Of a DNA stretch of 64,000 nt, positions 12,569 through 24,109 are shown in pieces. The notes beneath the pieces were generated by a model. It ran no database searches. It had not been told where the DNA came from and worked only from the letters and a program-made list of their open reading frames with translations. The stretch is from Rotaria sordida (taxonomy: Eukaryota > Rotifera > Eurotatoria > Philodinida > Philodinidae), in the NCBI GenBank assembly GCA_905250125.1, contig CAJNOL010000621.1, forward strand, positions 1 to 64,000, read 5' to 3'. The position numbers were made by a program, and so were the translations under genes. How positions within the stretch are numbered: position 1 is the first letter of the stretch; every line of letters begins with the position of its first letter.

Positions 12569-15160
12569 ATGAATTTGAATGCAAATCAAGCAGCACAAAC
12601 TGCAAATTATGCTGGACAAGCAATGAATGCATTTCAAACAGCTGTTACTATTGATAATCAACAACCAAAACCTGAAGGAACAACATTTTGGTTTCGTTGG
12701 CTTATTCGAATTGTTGCTATTGCTACTGGGATTTGTAATTTGTTTTTTCAGCAATGAATTTTTAATTAAATTCTACTCTCTGCTTTGTTCTTTCTAGTTG
12801 CAATGATTTGTGGTGTTTTTGGTGCACTCAGCACATCAGCTTCATGTATAGCAGCTGGTGCTATTATGATGTTTGTTAATTCTTTTTTTTCTATTTCGTA
12901 AATTATATTCTGAATTTCATTTTTTTTTGGTTTTCTTTCTTTTAGTTTTCTTGGCTTCTCAATGATTATGTTTGAAGTACCAATTTGTTGTCAATTTGTT
13001 AGATATACACAACCAGTTGCAAACTTTTCAGAAAAACGTCCACCTTGGCAGAAAGCTATTTTATATTCACTGTTAGTTGATTAAAATGACAAAAAATCAA
13101 AGAAATTTTTGAAAAACATGTGATGTATATTTTGATAGGAACGAATCAGATTTTAGTCCTATTGAGACAAGAGAAAATCCCAAAAAAGAATTCCTAAACA
13201 TAGGTTTTTCTTCTTGAATTATAGAATTATTCAAAAGAAATGTTGTAGTCTCTCTCAGATCATCTTCAAACTTTTCATAGATCTAGTTCATTATGAAAGT
13301 ATTAAATTTTCTAGTATATCTTATTCTGAGATATAAATATAACAATAAAGTTTTGTTTTTTTTCGAAAAAACAGAATTTTCATTATTAATAGGTGAGAAT
13401 AAGAGTAGTGGCGTAATCAGGAGATCGTGAATGGTAGGGCAGCATCCTACCATTTTGGGAGAAACCCATGAAATATAGTGTCGATAATAGTAATTATTAT
13501 ACATTTTTCTTCTGATGGTAGAACGACTCTCAGTCGAACTATAGTTATACCACTAAATAGGAGATAATAAAAAATCTGATAATTTCAGAATGAACTAATT
13601 TCATTGAGAACTTTATTTTTGACACAATTCGAACTCGAAAGTTAGTTTTGAAAATGGTCTGAAGAGCAAAAATTCTATATTCCAAGGATATGTCAAAGCT
13701 ATGTTCTAGAACTTTTTAGCTATTTCAAATCTATTGTCAACATGTGCCACGAATAGATCTGTGACAATGCCTGATCAAAGAAATGAACCCGGTGACAAAT
13801 TCTTTTTGAAAGAACTGCATGTGGTAATCAGCTCTTTTTTGACAATTGGACTAAGTATTGAATAGAATCGCTAGATCATCATTATTGATAGAACAAGTAC
13901 ATTTGAAAAAAAAACCCAGCCACTAGATCCAGTTCCCAATAAGAGAATAAATTTTTAGAACGGAGAATTGTCACAGGTCTAGCCACGAGCATGTTTATTT
14001 GAGTTTATTTGATATAAGTGTGTCTGGCAATAAAATCTAACTACTTCATTGATACACAAATCTTGAAGTACGTTTTATTACCAGACAGACTTATATAAAA
14101 TGTACTCAAACTAATATTCTTGTGACACGTGTCGATAATAGTTTTGAAATAGTTAAGAATTTCTGGAAAATTACTTTAATATAAACTTGGAGCATGAAAT
14201 TTTCGATTTTCCCTCTTAGATAAGATTCAATTCAAAAATAAACTATCTTGTCAAAGTTATATCGAAGAAGTTGTAAATTAGAAGTTATATAAGTCATTAA
14301 ATAATTGAAACATAGATCAGTAGACAATTTTTTTCTTCTAGAAAGATTTTGTTTTGATTGGAAAGAAAAAAACAGGTTGATTTCACTCATGTCTATTTGC
14401 ATCCAAAACTCAACTAGTATGCATCAAGCCCAAATGTTTGAGTTCGGTCTTAATTGCAGTCATTTTCAGCTAATTAATAAAAGAAAGTAAAAGTAAACCA
14501 AAAGAAAGAATTTCAAGTTTGGCTATGGTAAATACACGTACAATTGAATAAATAATTCAGAAATACTTGAGTCCGAACTTAACTGAGCCTTAGAATGCGT
14601 CCATAATTGTTCATATATCTCAGAAAAAGTTTGGACAATTGTCCAAATATTCGATACTGTCCGAACTGTTCGGATAGTTTCCGAATATCGAGTCTGAGTT
14701 TTGATTTGATGCATGTCTAAATTATCTTGAAATCATGATTAGACATGTACAAATAATTATATAATTTTTAATACATATTAACTATATATAAAAATTTTTA
14801 ATTATCTGTTTAACTTCAATAGATTTTAAAAACAAACAAGACAAGTAAATTCAATTTCTTTTATATAATTTAGGCCACCACTTTTACCACTTGCTCTATG
14901 TCAATCGATAAGCATTGTATTAGGTTTCATTTCTTTACTTGTTAATGGTGGAATTCAATTCATGTTAGCTGTTGGCAAAAAGTAATTAAAAATTGTTAAT
15001 CTTATCAAATTCACTCATTTATATTTCTTTTAGAGCATCAAGAGAAGAAATGATGCAACGAGCTGGTGGAAGTATTGATAGTCGTGGACCACCTGTACCT
15101 GATGGTCCTCCAATAATTACTGCAGGCAATAAAGATTATATATTTACACAACTACATTAA
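12569..15160 (+). CDS. CACFD1: Flower / CACFD1 homologue
   Basis: Five exons: 12569-12734, 12798-12870, 12946-13071, 14874-14981, 15034-15160, giving 199 residues; all intron phases agree. Flower proteins are small four-helix membrane proteins of synaptic vesicles and plasma membrane, linked to Ca2+ entry, endocytosis and cell competition. Recognisable family blocks are TFWFRWLIRI before helix 1, SCIAAGAIMI, FEVPICCQF (Glu90 at the position of the conserved acidic residue in the fly LLEAPCC motif), WQKAILY and VGKKASREEM. Human CACFD1 aligns without gaps from AAG to CC. Introns are 52-75 nt except intron 3 (13072-14873, 1,802 nt), which contains an inverted-repeat element. An AATAAA at 15159-15164 overlaps the stop codon. 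The start was chosen because only this ATG gives the family N-terminus in phase. Confidence 0.9.
13685..14185. repeat. Inverted-repeat element inside Flower intron 3
   Basis: The left arm (about 13715-13750 and 13975-14035: GCTATTTCAAATCTATTGTC, TTATTTGAGTTTATTTGATA, GTGTCTGGCAATAAAA) is matched in reverse complement by about 14070-14175 (TTTTATTACCAGACAGAC, TGTACTCAAACTAATATTC, GATAATAGTTTTGAAATAG). Nested palindromes without coding capacity suggest one or two MITEs. This explains the length of the intron. Confidence 0.6.
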
Positions 15161-15424
15161 TAAATCTAACAAATACCAGTGATGACAATTATTCCACTTA
15201 TATTCTTGTTTCTTTTCTTCTGTTCGTTTTTTTTTGTGAAATCAAATGAAACTCTAACATCATTTATGATATAGTTATTGTTATTATGCATTAATGGTTA
15301 GAATTTTTCACGCTGTTATCATGACGTCTTATTATCGTTAACCATAATTTTTTTTCTTTTTATTTATGCATTCCTGTGTATTTTAAAACTTTTTTTTGCT
15401 GATTCTCGAACAAAAGTTTATATA

Positions 15425-16617
15425 TTGGGTTGACACAAAAGTCTTCGCCAATTTTTTTGAAAATATTTTAAAACCAGCTACCAATATTGTGTATGCGTGT
15501 CTTTTGCATATATCATAAATGCTTGATCAGTGCTATATAATGATATTAATAAATGTTCGTAAGTATAAGTATTTTAGGTTACAAAATGTCCGAGATTCCT
15601 ATTCATGTTCGACACTGTATTTTGTATGAGTTTCAACTCGGCAACAACGCAAGCGTTGCTACTCTTAGAGAAGCTACAGTTGCTGAACACACATATCGTA
15701 ATTGGTTCAAAAGGTTTCGAGAAGGCGATATATCATTGGAAGATCATCTGAGATCCGGACCTCCCGTTAAATATGATTTGGAATGATTGCAAGCACTTGT
15801 AGAAGACAATTCACGGCTAACCACTCGTGAGTTGTCAACAATGCTTGGCTGCAACCAATCCACCATTAATTGTCACTTGCACCAAATGACGCGCTGGACA
15901 ACATCCAACAGAGGGTCACCATCTGCAACTTTTTGTTAGCGAAGTGCAACCGACACGAATTTCTCCAGTAAATCGTCACTGGCGATGAGAAGTGTGTCCT
16001 CTACATTAACCATACACGTAAGCACCAATGGGTCAATCGCAAAGATTTGCCGGAACCAGGACCGAAAACCGACCTGTACTCAAAATAGGTGATGCTGTCA
16101 ATCTGGTGGGATTTTCAAAGCATAATCTACTTCAAGCTTCTTCCTTCTAACACCCCAGAGCCGACCCCGAACTGTACTGCAAACAAAACTTGAGGGTCGC
16201 TCTGCAAGCCACGTGTTCAGAATGACACAAAGTACGGCTGCTTCATAATAATGCCAGACGCCGTACGGCAAAGTTCACCCGCCAGAAGCTGGAGGAATTG
16301 GGCTGGAAGGTCTTACTCCATCCACCGTATTCACCAGACTTGGCATCTTCCGATTATCATCTGTTCCGCTTGCTTCGCAATCATCCGCGCGAGAAACACT
16401 TCGACGATAAAGACCATTTAAAATCAGACCTCGAAACTTTTTTTCAGTCGTTGTCTAAGAAACTCTATAGAGATGGTATTGTAGATTTGCCTAAGAGATG
16501 GAACTATGTCGTAAATAACAATGGTGCATATGTTGTTGATTGATGATATTTTATTTCAGTAAAATTTTAAAAAATTGAAAAGAAAAAAAATCGGCAGAGA
16601 CGTTTGCATCAACCCAA
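15425..16617 (+). mobile_element. Degenerate mariner transposon
   Basis: A 1,193-bp element with terminal inverted repeats beginning TTGGGTTGACACAAAAGTCT (left) and, on the opposite strand, TTGGGTTGATGCAAACGTCT (right), flanked by TA on both sides (15423-15424, 16618-16619). It lies just 3' of the Flower gene. Confidence 0.95.
15586..16543 (+). pseudogene. Mariner transposase, inactivated
   Basis: The N-terminal DNA-binding part is clear (CILYEFQLGNNASVATLREA, WFKRFREGDISLEDHLRSG), but the frame hits a stop at 15784-15786 and further stops and frameshifts follow. Later fragments in other frames include VTGDEKCVLYINHTRKHQW (first catalytic Asp block) and, from about 16298, LHPPYSPDLASSDYHLF (third Asp block) to YVVD-stop. 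At the second catalytic block the family HDNAR reads HNNAR, so the catalytic Asp is Asn. An intact mariner transposase is about 345 residues. This copy cannot encode an active enzyme, but its inverted repeats might still be recognised in trans. Confidence 0.93.
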
Positions 16618-16619
16618 TA

Positions 16620-17084
16620 AAAAGGAGCAAAAAATTGAATTATAAAATTATATTGAAATTTATCAAAGCTAAGAAGTCTATATGTGACTTACATACTTTT
16701 CATTTGACTTTGATTCTTTACGCGATTTATTTTTGTGAATAAATTCTATTAGCATAGACATTTGTAAAAATGTTGTCTCTTTCAGCTGACTATCAATTGA
16801 GAAAAGAATCTGAAAGCTTCAGAATAGACTCTACAGCACGAACAGCATATATGATAAAAATTTCAGAAAGATCTGACTTCAAAAAATCAGTTTTCAAAAG
16901 ATTCCACCGAGTCCTGAAAGAAAAAGTTTTGTTTTACCATCTTCTAGAAGTTCCGAAAAACGATTTGTATCGTTTGAAATCGGTTTTGAACTTCTCATTC
17001 GGTTATAAGAGCATTTTTTTTATTTATATCCCGAGAGATACACGTGTTTTTATTTTACGAAGCCAGTTCGCTAACGAATGATTT
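16620..17084. other. Intergenic with one unassigned open frame
   Basis: A 103-codon + strand frame (16770-17081) reads into a dispersed repeat. It shows no recognised domain and no conserved splice partners. I regard it as chance or repeat-derived. Confidence 0.35.
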
Positions 17085-17720
17085 TGCCCATATAAGAAAT
17101 TTTATTTTCTTAAGGTTTCACCCCTCGAAAAAAGTCAATTTTCGTCACAAATGCCGAAATTAAGGTAAATGCATGGAAAGATAGTCCATCTTCTGATCCT
17201 TCAGAAACGATATAGTTGTTTTTTTCGGCATCTCATTTTTGACCAAAATTTTTGATGATTTCTATTAACTTCGTCTTAAAAAGTATGCTTATTTTGGAAA
17301 AAACAAAAGCATTTTTCGTTTTTTTCTTAGCTTATACTTTTTCAATCGCGCAACGCAAATTTCTTAGTGGGTCTACATTCTATATATTTGAATGTTTTTT
17401 TGTTTGAAAGAGCATGTCAAAATGCAGAGCACTACAGAGTCCTTTTCTTTCTAAAATTAAGCTTTGATTTTATTATATGTGCAAACAAATATATGAATGG
17501 ATACTCACTTTTGGCGCGTTTTTAGAGCTTTTTTTGAGACGTTGAACTTATCACTCGTTTTTTCTGCATAAAAAAATAAGAATACAAAAAAAAAGTTAAA
17601 TATATAGAATGAAACTGGACAGAGAAATTTGAACTGTCAAATGAGCTATTTTGGACTCTTGTTTGGTGAAAATCTCCCTCAAATGTCATGCTATAAGGCT
17701 GAAAATTTCTTGCTTTTAGC
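17085..17720. repeat. Dispersed repeat, copy 1 (left of the GPCR)
   Basis: Segments resemble 19480-20045 in the same order and orientation: GAAATTAAGGTAAATGCATG versus GAAATTAAGATAAATATATG, AGTATGCTTATTTTGG versus ATATGCTTTTTTTAA, GTTTGAAAGAGCATGTCAA versus TTTTGAAAGAACAAATCAA, TAAATATATAGAATGA versus TAAATATATAGAATAA, and TGAGCTATTTTGGACT versus TGAGCTATTTTTGACT. Copies are well diverged and non-coding. Confidence 0.6.
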
Positions 17721-18120
17721 ACGCATTCAGCCTGAGATCGATTTTATTGTAAATTGAATGAATATTTTTCTTTCATTTGAATTACAAAAGAAAATAATTT
17801 TTTTCGAATAACGATCGACATCATTAAACCAAAAATAGAATACAACATCAACCATTCTATCGTTCTTAGTGTACGTTTTATTTTGTTTAAAAAAAGTAAA
17901 GCAACACAGCAAACAGTTGTTTGTTTTTTTGAAGACGACTGATATAAAACATGAAAGAAACAAAAATTCTTTTTTTTTCAACAGTAATGATATTACGTTT
18001 GTAAACTTTTCTTCATAGTAGAATTTGATTGGACATTCTATGAAATATACGTAAGGTTTAATATATTATAAACAATATATTCTCAATCTTTTTAGAGATA
18101 ATTTCGATATTATTTAATTG

Positions 18121-19028
18121 TTAGAGTTTAGTAAAACATTCTAAACAAATACTTTTTAAATATTTTCTTAGTTTATGATTATACAAAAATAAGTCAAGTA
18201 TATTGATTAATAAAGCTAATTCACACCAAATTGTAGAAATTCCATATGCTAATAAATTAATATATGTAAAATGATTAATAATTGGTAATATATATATTGG
18301 AGCCCATCCTGCAACAAATATACAAAACATTAAAATCATATGTCGTAATAAATAAATATCACGATGACTAATTTTTATTTGTTGAATATTATGAATATTA
18401 GTTTGTGGTTGAATACGACGAGACGAAGATCGCACATGATAATAAATAAGGATATTTGTAACAAAATAAATAATCGATGGAATTATCATCATATTCACCA
18501 GGACATAAACTTTTGGCCATAGAGCATCTCCATTAGACTAGAGTATCGTATAAAATATAAATGAATTCATATTAACAGATAAGAAAATCTTACCATATGA
18601 ATGCGTATAAAATCTGGTATAGATAAAATAAATCCCAATAACCATTGACTTCCAATACATAATATAATCCATTGTTTTGTTTTAAAAAAACTCTTCGTAT
18701 AATAAACTATAGAACAACAACGATGAATCGATACTGCTACAAAACTACATGGTACTTGAATAGTAAATATCATTGCTATAATGTTAAAAACAAAATTCAT
18801 TTTTCCAACAGTTGTATATGGATTATCAATCGTAAATGTCACATGAACAAAAATCCACGAGCAACAACAAAATATTGTTACCAAACATATATTTAATGTA
18901 AGTATGTTATTATGTTGATGAAAACGACGAATGAATATGATTGGAATCGAATAAATAGATGCAAAAAGTATAATAATGATAAAAATAACAACGCCAAGAA
19001 CAGGAAAAATACGCAATGAATTTACCAT
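18121..19028 (-). CDS. Divergent rhodopsin-like 7TM receptor
   Basis: Two exons (19028-18594 and 18537-18121) joined in phase 0 across a 56-nt GT-AG intron; 283 residues. Seven hydrophobic segments can be traced, beginning FPVLGVVIFIIIILFASI. After TM3 the usual DRY position reads IHRCC (101-105), so only the Arg is kept. TM6 has FCIFVAGWAPIY in place of the common CWxP, and TM7 ends DLFLYNHKLRKYL in place of NPxxY. Loops are short and basic on the cytoplasmic side. This fits an orphan peptide- or amine-type receptor of a fast-evolving group; ligand unknown. The N-terminus is short, with no obvious glycosylation site before TM1. The gene lies between two copies of a dispersed repeat. Confidence 0.75.
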
Positions 19029-19161
19029 TGCTTATAATGAAATAAAATTCTGAAATGAAAATAAGATGGTCGAAATTTCTACCCTATACTCCAACATTCC
19101 TTTTAGATTGTGTTTCACAAAAATAGTAAGAGCAGTTTAGTGATCATTTAGCTCCGCCGAA

Positions 19162-19240
19162 GCCGCCATAGTTCAGTGGATATGTGGTTCAACACGTATC
19201 TAAGAGATACTTTGTACAAATTTCAGTACTACCAACCAGT
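19162..19240 (+). other. tRNA-like box A/B sequence (degenerate)
   Basis: GCCGCCATAGTTCAGTGG resembles the 5' half and A box of a tRNA, and a weak B-box-like stretch (ACAAATTTCAGTACTACC) follows about 40 nt later. No complementary 3' acceptor stem is visible, so this is not a functional tRNA; a tRNA relic or SINE head is possible. Confidence 0.25.
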
Positions 19241-19479
19241 GAATGACTCTGGCCAGGACACTAACGACTATCTGTCTCGGATCGTCTGTCCAATAATGTG
19301 CTTTTGTGGTTAGCTAGTGTGTATGAGAAGCTCAAGGAGTTGAGCGCAAGAACACCGTGTCAGGTCGGTCTTCTATTCAGAACTACAGCTAGTATTTGTT
19401 GTAGAGAAGATGTCAGACTATTGAATCTACCGCAAGATAGCTGGAAGACAGAGTTATTCTTCCTACCTATCTCGTCCGC

Positions 19480-20045
19480 TTAAAAACAGCCCATTTTCGT
19501 TAGACTAACGGAAATTAAGATAAATATATGAGAGGATATCTTGACGTCGGGTCTTTCACAAACAATATGATCGTTTTTTCCGGAAAATTTTCAATGATTT
19601 TCGTTATCTTCTACTTGAAAAATATGCTTTTTTTAAAGAAAAAGCAGTAAATCTTTTTTGATTTTTTTCTATATATGTTTCTCTGATCATGCATCCTAGA
19701 ATTCTTAAACATGCTTCATTATAGCCAAACTATTGTTTGTTTTTGAAAGAACAAATCAAGCTGCAGCACATAGCAGAGCCCACTCTTTGAATTAAACTTT
19801 TTTTATTATTATATAACAATACACTTCTATAAATAGATGACCAGTTTTTCGAGATATCAAACTGATCATCCTTGTTCTCCGCATAAAAAAACAGGGCTCT
19901 GTCTTGTACTGCAGTTTAGTATGCTCTTTCAAATGAAGAATAATTAAATATATAGAATAAGGAGCCATAGATAATTTTCGGTTGCCACCTGAGCTATTTT
20001 TGACTTTTATATGATGAATATTTCATGTGATGTAAATGCATCGGA
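19480..20045. repeat. Dispersed repeat, copy 2 (right of the GPCR)
   Basis: Direct-orientation relative of the repeat at 17085-17720, with order of shared words conserved. Diverged, non-coding. Confidence 0.6.
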
Positions 20046-20049
20046 TTTA

Positions 20050-21620
20050 ACGATTTTTCTTTAATCGAGATTATTTAAAGTTCATCCGTGACTATTTATC
20101 TCTAAAAATATATAATTCTTTCTAATGTAGAAGAAAAATATTCCTTGTTGTATGTCTCATACTCTTGAAAAGGATGTTATTAATCAATTGCGTATTCAGA
20201 ATTTACCTCAGTTTTCACATCTATTAGTGAAAAGTAAATGGTATGAAGACTAATATATGTTAGACATAGTGTTTCGACAATATTTTAAAACTGACATTCA
20301 AGTAATTCTTTTCCGACAATGATTAGCTACGTGTTAGGTAGATCAGATGTCCGATGTGATATAGATTCGCATATTTCTTTTCGTAAACTAATTAAGAATG
20401 ACGTGATTGATCACATTACTTGCTTAGAAATGACAGTAAAACGCATCTTGTTAAAGAGTTTATTTTCCTCATTAATATGTTTTAGTATAGAGATAAAAAC
20501 ATTATGTAAAATAATTTAAAAATGCAATACCGTTCATTTCTTCCATATAACTATATAAAAAGTAAAACAAACATAAAATCTTCTCTTCTAGAATTTTCAC
20601 ACATAGTCTTGTTGAGTGCATCTATATAAATATAATAGAATATCAGTGTTGATCTCCTAGTGATTAAGATTCATACAAGTTGAGAAACTTGTTTTTGCAG
20701 AAGCATAGATTTCACAGTTCTATGCACAGTCGACAATTTCTATAGCACACATAAACATAGTTTATTTTCCATTACAATTGAATTTTCGTTTGGTAATAAA
20801 AATATGTATTTAAGAAAAATTTATTTTATTAAATAATCCTTGAGAAGATCTTTGCTTCAAATTTTTGTTAAAAACAATCTTTACTTATAAAAGCGACAAA
20901 TTATATATTGTTTGATGTAATTTTTAATATTAACTTCGAATATGTCATTATTTTATGATAAAGGTGTTTTGAAAGTTAGAACATTCTTCAAAACCAATGA
21001 TATTTTGAAAAGCCTATATGTAAGTCTAGAAGCATTTTGGCATACATAGTAAAAAGTTCTAATTTCAGATTCTACACAATTTGTTATTTCACTCTACTTC
21101 ACTTCTCTGAAAAAACAAATTTTTTGTTCCGAGGTCAATCCAAAAAAAAAAATCTTCTATATTTTTTATCCAAGTTTTTTCATAATGAAATCTTTTACTT
21201 CATTAACTAAAGCATATTCTACATTATTCAAATGATCAAACTACAAAGTTTTTTCGATTTCTTCTTTATACATAGTCAGTTAGACCTCATATTTATACCA
21301 CATATACTAGATAATACTAAACAAACATATTTTACTGTTCGTCTGTGACTGTAAGAGAAACTGAAAAAATTCTGTATTTCCTTACTTCTAAGCCACTCTG
21401 TATGTCGAATATATATATATATTTTTTCTACATGAAAATCAAATTATCTATTCATATATGCTATTTTCATTTATTCTTATTTTATGAAATATTTTATACG
21501 TTCGTTTATTTTTCTTTTTATTCTTTCATAAATCTCTCAAATATAGAGTTGGTAACGGATGAGAGAGAAATTAAAAAACAAATGAAAATAGTCAATCAAA
21601 AAAAAAAAAAAAAACAATTT
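20050..21620. other. Intergenic, nothing recognised
   Basis: AT-rich, with poly-A/T runs. The open frames present lack coding character. Confidence 0.4.
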
Positions 21621-21626
21621 TTCTTT

Positions 21627-22191
21627 TTATTTCGATTTTTGACTAGCTGCTTGTGGTTGTGCTGTTGGTTCTGTTGGTCCAGTTAATTTCTTTGATTTCA
21701 TAACCATAGCAACTATACGTTGTTCTTCTATAAGAAAAGCACGAACGATACTAAAAATAAAATAAATATTCTTTGTAATATTTTCTTCGAAATTTCTTGT
21801 TTTTACCGAAGTCGAACACATTTGGCACATCGTGAGCCTCCGTAAGTACGTGATACTGTTTTCAATCGTTTAGTCATTGTCATACGTTGTTTTGGACGAG
21901 ATGCCTTAATCTAAAACAAAAAGAGAAGAAATACTATATTAACTAGATTCAATAATAAATGAAACTTACTCCTGGTAATTCAACTTTACAATCACCACAT
22001 TTTGGCACTGCTCCACGTTTTTTTACATATTGATATGTCAATTTACCTCCGGGTGTCTTAACACTAAAAATAAATAGATTTTTGGTTTTTTTTTGTAATA
22101 AAATGAACAAAAAGAATTTAACATACATTTTAACCCGATTTGAATTGGTGTTATATGATAAACGACGACGGTAAGTTAATCGTTGTACCAT
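21627..22191 (-). CDS. RPL34: Large-subunit ribosomal protein eL34
   Basis: Four exons: 22191-22127, 22063-21970, 21910-21807, 21750-21627; 128 residues; introns 56-63 nt with consistent phases. The protein is a component of the cytosolic 60S subunit. The N-terminus [18 protein letters not shown] is nearly identical to animal eL34, followed by [16 protein letters not shown], a zinc-ribbon-type pair CGDC ... CAKC ([14 protein letters not shown]), and [11 protein letters not shown]. The C-terminal tail ([18 protein letters not shown]) is longer and more Pro/Gln-rich than the vertebrate one. There is no doubt about identity. In this window it is the best marker for an ordinary housekeeping locus. 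Confidence 0.98.
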
Positions 22192-22199
22192 TTTGATGA

Positions 22200-23530
22200 A
22201 CTATTTTTTCTCTATATTAAGCAGAACTGCTCTTTAAAAAAAGAAAAAAGGAAAAAATAAATCTATATTTCTATTTCAACAATGAATAACTTTCTAAAAA
22301 AAATCAATGAAGAGAATAAATAAACAGATAGGTATTATAGAGCTTTTCATTGGTTATTTATTAATGTCGAATCAAAATATGATGCGAATCATCGATCCTC
22401 GCTCAAAGTGCATTTGTGTGTTAATGATTTCTCTTAAAGGGTGTTGCTAGTCATATATATTATTAATGGGTAAGCTCAGTGTTTCCAATCTTAAGGATCT
22501 CAAGTAAAAGCAAAATATACAAGAGACTTACGATCTTGAAAAAATATTGTGTTTTGTATTTTATTACAAAAAAAAACAACCAAGCACCATAATAATATTG
22601 AATAAAGTAAAAAAATGCACTTTGCTTATACATTGCATCTTTATTTTGAAAAGTTGCTCGTCTTCCTCTTACAGATGTATTCTAATTCTAAATGAATTTT
22701 TCTTTTATTCTTATCAAATGTATCATAGTATTAAATTAGAAACTTCAATCGAGTCAACTTCATACTCTTGCAATACAGTGATAAGTGGAACCAATAGTTT
22801 TTTATTCGGATTTCATTCTTAGTAATACATATATTAGCGAAAAATGCGATATCATTTTCAAACCGAGACATCTTGTATAACTTCTAAGATCCTTCCTCTT
22901 GGAGATTCATTACTTTTTCTAATTTATTAATACTCTGTCTATTTTTCTGATCGTTTACGAAGAAAAAAAGGAGTCATTTTATTATCAAAATTGCAACAGC
23001 AAATATTAAAGTGACCGTTACGGAATAATTTTTATAAAAACTTTTAGAACACATGAGTGATGAGAATATGATATTTGATACGAATTTTAAACGACCGTAG
23101 AAGATATTATTCACAATGAAAAAGTGTTGGTCTTGGTTCTGGTCAAAAAAAAAAACTGGTAGTGGGCCCTGGACCATCTTGCTCATATGTACTTGAGACG
23201 AAGGTATTAACATGCACGAACGAGTGCAATAATAATTACCTCTATTTTATCTTTTTTTTAAAATTATCTAGAGTACATATATAATAGTAAAAAATTAATT
23301 TAGTTAGATGAATATATGTCCATTTTTATCGGTATTCATATGGCAGTTGTTTCACATCGCCGCCCAACGAGATGGAACACTAGCTATAGGATTGCCCGAC
23401 TAAATGAATAGTAAAAGAAATAAGACGTGTATATCGAGCGCATGTAAATAAATAGGTATCATACAGTAAAAAGAAGAAAAAGAAAAACAAAAGTCGATCG
23501 TTTTCTTTGAATAGAAAATCAATTCTAACT
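22200..23530. other. Intergenic, nothing recognised
   Basis: Upstream flank of eL34 and the following 1.3 kb. AT-rich; open frames are short and low in information. Confidence 0.4.
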
Positions 23531-23539
23531 AATTTGTCC

Positions 23540-24104
23540 ATGATGGTTTCACATAATGTTAATTCCTCGACTACAGTTGCTGATGATGTTAATTCATCAA
23601 CAACAGCTGTTGGTGATGTTAATTCAGTAATAAAATGAAGTGATAATAGTAATTCATTGATCACGACTAATGATGATGATAATTTATGGTACGATGTGAT
23701 TGTTATGTATGAGTCAGACTATGTTCCAATGACTTATGAACGAATGACATATGATCCAACGACAAGTGAACAAGTAAGATGGAATTAATAATATTGTTTT
23801 AGCAAAACTTTATGTTTAGATCAAGGAAATCGGGACAAAGATTAAATCTTTAAAGGATCAAATCAAAGAATATAGCCCATGTGATAAAAACCGGCGATTA
23901 ATCGCGGTTTTACCGGTTCGATTACAGGCTCCCGTTGCTACAATTTACCGCGATAAATCACTGGTTCTGATAAATACTGTGGTTTATCGCTAAAAATTGT
24001 CCGGTATTTACGATATGAGAGATCAACTAGTCCATCTGCGTGTGAACTTGAAAAAGAATTAGATCAAGCAAAAGACAAAATGCGTAAATTGAAGGAAAAA
24101 AAGT
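23540..24104 (+). pseudogene. Broken low-complexity/coiled-coil gene
   Basis: A + strand stretch starting MVSHNVNSSTTVADDVNSS contains a short tandem repeat (GATGTTAATTC units) and then stops near 23636. Coding-like text resumes in the same direction (LWYDVIVMYESDYVPMTYER, ending at a GTAAG near 23776), followed by a possible exon from 23821 (IKEIGTKIKSLKDQIKEY) and, after about 120 nt rich in ACCGG/CGATAAA words, a coiled-coil-like piece (ACELEKELDQAKDKMRKLKEK-stop, ending about 24104). The intervening ACCGG ... CCGGT stretch looks like a small insertion in the exon. The product cannot be identified. Calling it a broken gene rather than chance is tentative. Confidence 0.35.
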
Positions 24105-24109
24105 AAAAA

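Noticed and set aside
16770..17081. 103-codon plus-strand frame
   Set aside because: No recognised domain, overlaps the start of a dispersed repeat, and lacks splice partners.
23880..24020. ACCGG/CGATAAA words as a possible CRISPR or riboswitch-like structure
   Set aside because: No regular repeat-spacer spacing; a eukaryotic context and a small insertion explain it better.
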